Assembly (NCBI GenBank): GCA_016165875.1
Contig: JABBOT010000002.1
Location: forward strand, 3,001,540-3,065,539
DNA: 64,000 nucleotides
From: Acanthopleura granulata
Taxonomy: Eukaryota; Mollusca; Polyplacophora; Chitonida; Chitonidae
Direction: 5' to 3'
A program made the translations under genes and the position numbers. Below, one piece after another: positions 42,801 to 54,800 of this stretch (its first letter is position 1; the number at the start of each line of letters is the position of its first letter). Under the pieces are notes generated by a model. That model saw only the letters and a program-made list of their open reading frames with translations, did not search any database and was not told where the DNA came from.

Positions 42801-45800
42801 AGGATGATTCAATCATTCTGGATATTAAAGGAAGACAGGTAAATGGAAAGTATTTATATATGAACAATGAAATCGTTTTCAACTTTTACAACACACTATT
42901 TGAAAATTCAGCACAGAATAGTGGAAAAACAAATTTCAATGTGCATACAAGAATATTAAAATTTTTGAACATATTTACCAATCTCAGAAACAAGTAGAAA
43001 CCCTCAATAAGTGTGACATTCCAAATAAAAGAAGCTGCTATTTTGCAATCAAGCCTTTTGCTATGTGAATGGCTCTTAGATAAATTATTAAAAAATCTGA
43101 CTGACTGAACAACTGACAAATAGACATATAGAGTTGCTTGTCTCTGACAAGGAGACTACCTTTGTTATCTTCTGAGGAAGGCAATACATCCGAGTCCTGA
43201 CTGTCCATTTGTCCGTCCACTTGGGAGCTTGCATCATGGATTTTAGCCCCCATCCCTAGAAAGTCCAGCAGAACCACCCAGGTCTGTAGGTTCACTGTCA
43301 TGTCCAGACAGTTGAAATCCACCGTCACAAAACGGTTAGTCTACAACAGGAAACAGATTTATAATTAATATGGTAACAAAAAATTTTAACCCTACAATGA
43401 AATAAAGAAACTGTGTAATACCACATATAAATTTCAAAGAAAATCAGTAGAATGGGAAATGTGAGCTACAACATCACTTACTTTTCACTATGACAGGACA
43501 AATAGCTTACAAAAAAAAGAGAGAGAAGAAAATATATTACCTGTTGTATATATATATACCTGACAATCAAAAAATTCTTCCAAAGCAAATACATAAATAA
43601 GTATGTGGATGTAAGCATTACGCTATCATCTTGTTTAGAACATACCCTGTTGAATTCAGATATGTACTCTGGAGATTTCTTGTCAATAAGCACCACATTG
43701 ATATGGACAAGGGCATGTTCTGGGCAGTCCTCTCTAGACCTCTGTCGGGAGAAAAGCGGGGATGGCGGAGGCGTCAATGGGCAGTCTTCCCTGGAACAGC
43801 TCAATAAATTCAACTGTTTGAGCAACAGAGCAATTCAACATTCGTCTGAGATATTTTGTCATCTAATGTGATCTAGTTCCCAATTTCTGCCAAGTCACAT
43901 TAAACTGTGTCTACTTCACTTTCTTACTACATATCATTCAAATGAGCTTAATGTAAATATGTTTATTGTAAATTACATGTAGGTTTGATAAGGATCATGT
44001 GATCACATATACATGTAAATACTAAAATTTCTGAAACACTGCAGTGCATTCCGACTTTGGTTTCACAAGTGATGATAAGCGTTTTCTTTCTTTCCAGTGG
44101 GTATTTTAGAATAATCACCAAGTGTAAAGTAAAATTTCAGAAAGGCCTCAATTTTACAAAAGTTGCATCTGTGATAATAACCTAAGTATGAAAGATAATA
44201 AATTATATATAATTATTAAAGAAAAAATTAATAGACAAATTCTGAATAAACTTCCTGTTCAAGTTCACAGCTAAGGTAATGACACAAGAATTTCTTATCC
44301 AAACATATTTGCTTTTGCTTTTTGCTGACAGTTACTTGTATGATCTGACTGACTGCATTTGAAGATGGCAAAACAGAAAACAATTGTTGGACCACCAACC
44401 TCTGACTGCTGATCTTTTTGCCAAATGGTGGAAATGCACCCAGGTTCACCGGCTTGGATTTCTGTTGGAGGACTGTAAAAACGTTCTGGTGGTGTTCATG
44501 GAAGCTGGATGGGAGAGAAGATGGCATTTTCGGGGTGGGTGAAATGATAGTACTATCCGGGCATGAGGTAGACAGAAACATCTGAGGCTTCATCTGAGCA
44601 TCTTGTGTCTCGTTTGGAATGCTGGACATCATCAGAAGTCGATGTTTGGAGTCCGGTTCCTGAAGCAGATCTTCCATCACCAAGGTCGTTAGGGCAAGGT
44701 CAAATTTCGTACTATATGGATTGTTTTTCTCGTAGTTCATAGAAAACTTCTGAAGTTTCAGGTTGACTAGGCCCTGCTCCCCTTCCCCGAAATCTCCTCG
44801 CATTTCTACATTGAATTCAGGAACATCGAACCTGGTCCGTATAATGAGCGGCCTATCGGCTTGCTGCGTCTCTTCCAGCCGAGCCTGAAAACTCTCAAAT
44901 GGTACAGAGGACAGATCGATACCATCCAGTTTTAGCGCAGACATACTTGGCTCCACACGCGGGCTCTCCTCCATAATCACTCCCAGGGAGCATGACACCT
45001 GGGGTGGGGGTGCGTCGCCCTCAAACGTTAGGTTGTCCATACTCTCTAAGATCTGCTCATATACTCGCTTGGACACCACCAAATTAAGCGGCGTTGCGAT
45101 ACAAGCATTGACGAGCATCACACTCTCGACATTCTCGATTTGTATGGAGTCGTGTGTGTGCGGGAGGAGGTCCTCGTCTAACAGGAAGTCTTGGGTGACG
45201 TTTGGATTGATGATGGTGTAATCAGGGTCAATCATGTCGATGGAGCATTCAATGGTTGTGTCGTAGATAATTGGAATGTTGTGCTTCTGAGTCCCTACCC
45301 CAATGTCGCTGCTTTTTCCTTGACCCCATGCCTCTCTGGATGAATCCAGAAACACATCCTGGTCAACATTCACTGAATAAAGATTCATATTCTGAAACTC
45401 AATGTAGATTCTGTCCTTATTTACTTGACAGGGCAGAGATTCACTTGGTATATTTAGACTATCCTCACCGTCATCCGGATTGCACAGGTTAGAGTTTCTA
45501 ATGGTGATAGTACCCAGATGGGACACTAGGGCCTCTGAGCTCTGCGGGGTCCTGGGTAAGACAATAACAGGAGATTCAAGCCTGGCATCTATTATAATAT
45601 TCAATGGCGGGGACAGTGGAGGCTGAATCTCCACTGCGTCATCGAGAGAAAACGAATCTCTACCGAGTGAGAGATCGCCCTTTCTCCTACCCACCGGCAG
45701 AGCATCTAGGCTGGAGGAACTGCCATACAGCGAGGTGTTAATGTCGCTTCTCTTGTGCACGATGCCCATCGCCACTTCTGTAGCCGCGTACCTCAGGGAG

Positions 45801-48800
45801 GCGGCCAACCGAGCCATATAATCCTGGAATTCGGATGCGCACTGAGACATTTCATTTAGAAGCCTAGGACAATGCGTGTAGCAGAGAGACGCCATCTTGA
45901 GGTTGACCTCTACAGTGCTGCAGTTCACCCCTGATGTGTTGTACTGCTTGGTTGGGGACGCTGGCTGTGAGGGCTCCAGAGCGGGACCTGGTCCAGGTTT
46001 ATTGAGAGTGAATGTGAATGCTCTCAGATCTGACTGGTAGATCCTAGACATGCTCGGTGTGAAGGATTCGTGAGCTGTCTGGTACATGTCTGGCTTAGGA
46101 GCCAGGGTAAACCTGTACGAGCCATGGGGGTTGGGATCATGCCCCACACTGAACACCTTCTGGTACTTCCTTCCCTCAGGGGTAACATCCAGGAACTGTA
46201 AACCACCCAGAGAACCTTCCACGTAAAGACATTCATCTGAAAAGAGCAGAAATGCATCATTTCAAAATCACTGGGCGCCTAAATTTCAATTTCAAAATGA
46301 TCGGAAACTAAATCCACTGAAGTTTCCATAAATCTCCCTTTCTGACTGAAATCTGAAAACAAAAACTGAAAGTTTCCTTTGTACCTCTGTAAATACAATT
46401 TAGGTTTGATCAAACTATAAATCAAATTATCTTTCAAAAGTTATCTTTTTCAATTCGAAAGTTAATTTCAACAACCCTGAAACTGATTAGGATTATAACA
46501 CTCGAATTTTTAAGAAGAAAGTGTAACATGAAATTGTAAGATGATGGCATTTATGGAAACAAACCATTCAAATCACAGACGGAAATTTAAAATAAATTTT
46601 AAAAAATTCATCCTCACCTATTGTGGACTGTATTTTGGCAGACGACAACGTAGCGGTGGCCACTTTCCTTGCCTTCTTGCCAGCTCTGTCCTCCACCACC
46701 CTCATCAAAAGAATGTTCAGTTTGTTGAAGTCGGCAGTCACTTCTGTCCTTGTCTGCACCTGTCATCAGAAAAATCAATACTGAAAAGTTTTTAAATGAA
46801 ACCTTTGTGGGGTTATTTGTGTCCTTTGAAACCACCTGTTTCATAGGAATACACAGAAGTTTGTACGTCAAGTCGTGTATTTGTCAGTAACTTGCCAAGG
46901 TTTATGTCTGGCACTCACTTTTCATCACTCATAAAACTGACCCGCCACCATATAAGTAAAAAGTTCTCAAGGACTATGCAACACAACAATCCAATCCAAT
47001 AAATAAAAAAGTCCTCCAGTCACAATATATTTCAGGGATAAAATGATTTACACTTTACAGCTGTCTGAGACAGTTTTATATTTATTTTATCTGACATCTG
47101 AATGAATCTGTTATTTTCATGAGGGTTGAACATCTTATTGCTTGGACTCTCTTCGAACAGTTTTATGTCTTTATGTTTTATGTCTAACGAATCTCTTATT
47201 TTCATAGCAGTTTTACATTAATCGTTATGGATTCATTTTCATGTTATCTAAATTACAGGTCTAACATGGTATGTCAAACCTGTTCTGTTGTGGTTGCAGT
47301 TCCTCCCTCTGACGCAACATTCTTGGAGCTCACACTTCCTGTTGCAGCTGTATCTCCGGGCATAATTCTCTTAAAGAATCCAAGGATTTCAACAATGGTC
47401 TCTTGATTTGCTGTAAATATCAGAATTTTCTTCCAAATGTTATTATTTAGATTAGGTAGTTTCACAATATTCAAGAAGGACAAAATACAAAGTTTTCACA
47501 GTCTGAGAGAATATTTATTTATTATTGTCTCCTAACAACCTCAAACAAGTTTGAAGCAAACAAATTTTGTAGTTTCCTCACAGCACTCTGGTTTCCTCCA
47601 CCCAAAGACCTCTCCCCTGTTATATAAGTCAAGAATTTGAGTACAGATTTAAAATACCCATCAAATAAACAAACAATTTACTGGAAAACTATCAACAAAC
47701 AAACACATCAACATGAACAACATACCGATAACATCCAGATTGTTGAACTGTATATTAGCAATCTGCAGGCCACACTCCCCTGGGAGGGTATTGGGAGAGT
47801 TGGGACTGATGATCTCAATGTCCAAGGTGATCAGCGCCTCCGAGTCTGGGATTGGAGACATGGGGTGAGGAAAAGGGGCTCCAAAGCCTTGGGGGCTGGG
47901 GCTGGTGCGTCGCCCAACATCATAACTACTGCCTACAAACAGGACAACAGACTTTTTTTTACAAGAAAAAGTGTTTACTAAACAGTAAGAGAAACTGCAA
48001 TGATGCTGAAACCAAAAACTTCACCAAAGGTTTTGTCACTAAAACTCACTACTATTACAATCAGACAGTATAAAAAAACAGAACATTTACAAACCAAATC
48101 ACAGCTTATATTTTTCCATACATGACTCCTGGATCATGAAGCTTGAAATCTACAGGAAGAATTAGCACATATCACGCTCCATCTAACAAATCACCACTTT
48201 TAAACTGGCAGTTATTCAAGTAACTGTGAAGTAGCAATTAAGTAAAAAATTACTAAGGAATAAGATTAAAAACTGCATATTTCAAAAGTAAAAAAAAGAA
48301 CCACAAAATAATTCACAGACTGGACAAGCCTACCTCTTGAGTTCATGAGAGACTGGACTGTGCTGGTGAGAGCTGCCTGCATAGCTTGTAGGCTTGTGTT
48401 GCTGGAGAAGGGGGGTTGGGGGGACTCCTGGGGGGAGCGGGGGGACTGTGGGGAAACAGGGGAGCTAGGGTCCGAGTCACGCATACTGCCACTTCTACTG
48501 TCCAGACTGAAACAGAGGAAGATGCAGGAGAAATGATCATGTCCACAATGACTGTAAAACCCCACCTTAAGCCATGCACACACAAGGCGTTTTGTGAATG
48601 ACTAAGAAATACTTGTGACTCTCAAGACAAAACTATATGGAAAATGTAAAAAGTCACAGAAAATAATAACAGGCAGTTAATTGTATATATTGATTAAGGT
48701 GAATCAAAGTGAAAAATCTACACTACTAATCATGACATGACAGGAAATGTTCAAATACAGAAATACATTCAGTAGTGTTGATAGTTTACTTGCAATATTT

Positions 48801-51800
48801 TGTCTATTTGTAACTTATAATATTGTTACAGCATGGAGGGTAAACTACATATATAAAAGAGCAGTCATGAAAATTATGGAGCATATACAAATCAACTTAA
48901 TCTGTATATATACCTCTGAACTAACATTACAAACTAAAACAACAGGCCACATACCACAAGTTTTTGTGAGAAGCAACCAACAGCTCAAAGTCCGGTCCAA
49001 ATGTTTGTACTGCGTCAACCACCAGTAAGCTGTGCACAGTGAAGGAGACAGAGGTGGTGTCGGATCTCTTAGTCAGGGTGGCCCTCACCCCTCCAACCTG
49101 CAGCTCTGCTATGGCCTTACCTGGGGAGATAATGCATTTATTTATTTATTTATTTGATTGGTGTTTTATGCCATACTCAGGAATATTTCACTTATATGGT
49201 GATGGCCAGCATTATGGTGGGAGGAAACCGGGCAGAGCCCAGAGGAAACCCATGACCATCCGCAGGTTGCTGGTAGACCTTCCCATATACGACAGGACAA
49301 AGGTTATATGAGAGGGGAATATTTATTCATTCTGTGCATACTAACACAACTATTTTATACATAATGAAGTAGCCAACATTGGCTTATCAACTTTTTTTTA
49401 AAATTTTACTGTTCTGTACTTCTGGTTTCACAACAGAGTAAAGTCCCTTTGTGTTATACTGTTTCCACTGTTGGGATAAAATAATAATACCTTTCTCATA
49501 CCAAGGCAGTTGATGTACCGAAGAAAAGATGCTACAAAAAATTTCGATGTTTACGCACTTTCTAAAATGCCACAGCAAAACACTATCCTGACAATAACTT
49601 TTACTATCCATGTTAAATTACACATATTGACCCTAATGTTCTCTGCTGTTGTAACTTGAACCTGGAAATTTACATATTACCAGAAGCAAAACAGTAAAGA
49701 AATGATACACTTTTTCTTATTTGCACAAAGAGCACACATATTACCAACACTGTTCAAAGAAATTTTTTTTTCCAATCACATTTGACAATCCATGTCATGG
49801 AATAGACGCATATTCACAAGCAGCATTTGGAAACTGTTATAGATTATGCACAATCAAATAACAGACGAGAATTAGTATCCGTATTGAGCTATGTTTCAAC
49901 CATGGAGCCAGATGTGTATTACCTTGACTCTGTATCTGCAGTGAAGCCTCCTTGATGGTGAATTGCATCATGAGCCAGCGAGACTGTTCTACCATGTCAC
50001 GCTCAGTTCCTTCCCCTGCTCCTCCTATAGAGCTGCCACTGGGAAGTCTGCAAAGGTAAACCACATTACTAGTATTAATGACATCAGCTACTTATCTCAC
50101 CTTACACCAAAGGTAACCCACATTACTAGTATTAATGACATCAGCTACTTATCTCACCTTACACCAAAGGTAACCCACATTACTAGTATTAATGACATCA
50201 GCTACTTATCTCACCTTACACCAAAGGTAACCCACATTACTAGTATTAATGACATCAGCTACTTATCTCACCTTACACCAAAGGTAAACCACATTACTAG
50301 TATTAATGACATCAGCTACTTATCTCACCTTACACCAATTAAGTCCTAAAACCAACTGTAAGATTGCATTTCCCATCTACAGGACAGTCAAAGAAATACA
50401 TTTTTTTTTTAACATCTGATATTTGATATTTTCCTATCATATATTGCAACAAGATCTGATATACGTGAAACTCACATTAATCTGATTACATACATCTGTC
50501 AGCTCAATTTGTCTATTTTCTAAATTAAAATTCTAACTTAAGATATTAAGCTAACATCAAAATGTCAAGTGCTCCTCTGTAGCAGTAGAGTTCAAAATTT
50601 CTTCAAAGAGGCTGAGCACATTTTAATATAATCACTAAAACCTTTTTTTGGAAACCAGCACATCAGTGTAGAGATCTGACCTGTTAGTTGAGCTCTGGTT
50701 TGCTGCTGCACCCTTTGCAGGTCCTGACATGGTAGGACTGGAGTCAGCAGAGGGTGAAGCCTTGGTTGATGGCTTCCTATCTCCAGTAACCAACAACATA
50801 CATGTTCTCAAGGCTTGCACCTAAACACACAAATGTATTGATACATGTACATCAGTCTGTGAAGATGGAAAGTACTCTGAGTGTATCCATCAAAAGAAAT
50901 GGATATATTCTTGACACTTTATTCATACAGTGAGAACAGAGTACTTGTTCATGCCCATCAGATGTAAGCTTGCATGCAAACAGATGCTTAACATTTTTGA
51001 AAACACCCCCTTGGATGAAATGGCAGGTCCCTGTTGTTCATGTTACAAGTACTGGACAAAAATCTCTTGGGTCATACTACTTTCACCACAGGGATGTTTT
51101 CAAAAATGTCAGGCACGTATTTGGTGGAGTGAGATATCTTGAATGTTTTGGGAAGATTAAATATGGCGCTACATTGCCCTCGTGCATGTAGGAAACTCAC
51201 TGATGGCAAATTTTGACTGCTGATATACATATATAAACTATATCAGCACAATTACTTACCTTTTGCTCGTTGATGTGAACTGTCAAAGTGGGAAGAGTCC
51301 CTGACAAGGTGGCACTAGGCCACTGAGGATCTGTGGTAAACAATAAACGTCTGGAAAAACAAACAAAAACAAACTTACTCACTGACATATGTTCAACTCC
51401 AATAGCTGGTTACAAAATTACACCTTCTCACTTTAGTGATTTATTTGTTTAGAAAAAAACTGTATAACTACAGCTGTATGGACTACAAATAATACAAAAG
51501 CCCGCATAAGAGCATAATTCAAGAGTTGATATTAAATCAAAGGTCAAACCAAGTCAACAAATGAAACAACATTCCATAAAGGTGCAAGTACCTTTCTAAG
51601 AGGAGAGAAATGCTAAATCTGTCAATCACGTGTAAATGACTGGTCCCTTTGAAGTGGGCATGTCTCCAGTTGTCCTTGGCCCTGCCCACCAACACCTGCA
51701 GGTCAGACAATTCCAAGATATATCTGAAATAAAAGGAAATGTCATACAGGCTTAATTCAGATAACACTGAAATGGACTTATTTTTGGAACCTTGAGTTGA

Positions 51801-54800
51801 CTGAAGTTTAATACCATATCCCGGTACATGCTTTGTCCATGTGCTACTTTTTTTTTTTTTTTTTTGAAAAAATACCTTCTCTGTGTCCTAATATTATCAC
51901 ATAGGGTACAAAAGTACAAATATTTGTGAGCACATTATCGAGAAACGGAACTCAAAATATCACGGGGGCCTCCATGGCTCAGTCGATTAGCGCGCTATCG
52001 CAGCACAATGACCCGAAGCCTCCCACCAATGCGGTCGCTGTGAGTTCAAGACCAGCTCATGCTGGCTTCCTCTCCAGCCGTACATGGGAAGGTCTGCCAG
52101 CAACCTGTGGATGGTCGTGGGTTTCCACCGGGCTCTGCCCGGTTTCCTCCCACCATAATGCTGGCCGCTGTCGTATAAGTGAAATATTCTTGAGTACGCC
52201 GTAAAACACCTATCAAATAAATAAATAAATAAACCAAAATATCATATTTCACAATGCCAGAGATAAACAAAACAACAAAATACACTTTGTGAAAGCCTGT
52301 GATTACGTCAGCATGAGATAAGTGTTCTTTGTCTTTCTGTTCATCACTAATATCATATTTATTTACATAGTTGAGTTTACTATCATTGGCAAACCTCCAG
52401 AGTTCAAGCCTAGTCAGCCTTACCAAGGGCTGGATTCATTGCAGCCACCTCATTAACCATGGCCTGATCAACATAAACCCCATGAGTCTGCGAGAGAGCC
52501 CAAATTATTACAAAATCCACAATTTTATTTTGCTCTTCATTAAGCCACCATCAGGAATATGTTCAGCTCTAGCAACATTTTTCTCACTCTCTTAGAAAAT
52601 GGTTTTTCAGACAACTGAATAACTGTCACGGAATTCGCCAAGTTACATAAATACAGCATGACAAAATTTGTTAAACCATGGTAAGAATATGTCTTACTTC
52701 TCATAGAGCCTCTGGCGCAGAGCTGTTTCTGAGAGGTCCTGAAGTTGCGAGAAGTCTGGGGCTGGGGTTGCCTTGGTGTTCTGGGACCCTGCCTCCTCCG
52801 CCTTCTCGCTAGGTGGTGTGGATAGAGGCGTCATGAAATCATCTGCATTAGTGATTTATCATGTCAGAATAATATGATAAGCTTAGCAGCAAACTCATTT
52901 CATATGGGAACAGAAAAGTTGACATGTACTCTCTTGTTCATATATTAAATTTCACCGTATTTCAACAATGTCATGTAAAAAGTCCACACACTACAAGCAT
53001 AAAATGGAGACAAAACTGCTAGATCAGTTAAATATACTGGAATTGAGAGTCACTTACCTATTAGCCCTATAGTAAAATGTTTGAATTCTTTGCTCAGGGC
53101 CCAACTACATGTGTTTTAACTCAATATTGTGGCTCCCAGTTATTCTATAGACATGCATACTATGTTAAATGTACCATTGTATAAAAGTCTACAAAACCAA
53201 ACAATCAACAGGAACCTTTAAAACTGTGATTTTTTGGTCAAGGGAATATCTTTACAGAGTTTTCTTCTCTTTAAACTTAGCCAACTTTGGACTGGTGTAA
53301 TTCTGACTAGATGAGATGCGATGCACTGTACCCTCTGACGTCTGATCATCGTCCGTGCTCTCCCCTGGGGTAGCAGGTTCAGGCTTAGGGGCACTGTTAT
53401 GGAAGCGCAGGTTGCCCAGATCCAGCACCACCATGTTGGAGTTAGAGTCATAGAAGTTCTCAGGAATGATAAACTGCGGGGCAGAGATGTCCAGGTTGAC
53501 CTCCCATCTGTGTGTCTGCTTCTATAACATGGACATTTGGAAAGTTTTTCAGCTAACACTTTTAGCTACTGGTCAGTTATTGGTCACATCTCAAAAATAC
53601 GAACGACATGGCTAAGCAATAGCTATGAGGTTCATTTCATACCATTTTCAAAATCTAATTTATGTCCCTTCCATCTTCTTGTCAGCTAATCAAACAAACA
53701 AAATAACAAATTTACTGCCACAAAGAGATGTTCTTGCACATGTACCTATATTTTCCATTGAAAACAAACTGCTATTGCTTACATGATGTGTGCCTTTTAA
53801 TTCCTGGGTCACACAAGACGTGGTTTCAATCCAATTCTAAGTGAATTTTCAAAACTCCAATGTTTCATTTGTTCTTAGGGTAATAAACAGTCAACGGTGC
53901 ACTGATCTTATCTGGCATAACGTTTGCAAGAGACCACCTGACACAAACCAACACAACATAATTATGTCATGTCTGGCAGAGTATGGACATATAATGTCTT
54001 ACGTATTTCATTTCATTTTAGTTCAATTACTATATTGTGTTAATGTTTATAACTGTGTGTTTGGGGAGGGCCTCAGGGAAGATCAGTAAGATGTTGACTG
54101 AGTTGTATTGCCCTCAGAAAATAAAGACATTATTAACAGTATTATTATGGCTGTAATTCAATGGTCGAAGACTTACTATGGTCACTTCAGTTTGCTCCAC
54201 CCATAAATTTCGCCACTATTTAACAAGTGAAAATATCTGGAGTATTTTGTTAAACAACAATCACATAAATAAATACTGTACTGTACATGACCTACAATTT
54301 CATCTCAGAAAGGGCGTCTTTAGTGGCAAATAAATGTAACAAAATATTATTTCTGGAGATGAAACTGTAATTTTCCCGGAGGATCATCCAACCTTCCAAA
54401 GAAACCTTAAAACTACTTTCTAAAATCAACAGAACTCTCAGAATCAGGAAAAGTAAGTAACTTAATCACGGAGGAAATCATAGATCATTTAGGGTAAGCG
54501 GGACACATATAAGGTTTATGTCAATACCGCCTCTCCCTCCATCAGGCTGTCCAGGGTGTGTCTGAGCTCCACTTTGGTCTGTTCCTTCATCTTCTGAATG
54601 CGAGTACGAGCTGCAGCTGGAATACCACCCATACACAAATACATAACATTACTTATATTATGTCTTCACAAAACAAGATATGTCAGTATGATGTATACTT
54701 GTACTTTTCCTATTTCATGCTTTGATTGAGGTCAATACATAGTTGTATGAGCCCAAGAAAGCCAATACTGACAATGTATGAATTCATTAGTCAATATTCT

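Noticed and set aside
44228..44399. Extension of giant exon 27 to the TGA near 44228
   Set aside because: The frame is open by chance. Donor GTTGGT at 44399 gives the phase needed for exon 28 (REDCPLTPPPSP), and the extension has no family resemblance.
49963..50349. 128-codon plus frame with repeated ITSINDISYLSHLTPKV
   Set aside because: Translation of the 57-bp intronic repeat, antisense to the gene; no supporting signals.
51926..52204. 92-codon plus-strand open frame
   Set aside because: It lies within the SINE at 51963-52234. Similar frames recur in other SINE copies (6188-6433 and 52046-52426).
53218..53559. 113-codon minus frame overlapping exon 16
   Set aside because: A shifted shadow of exon 16; the VPS13D frame is the one with conserved residues.
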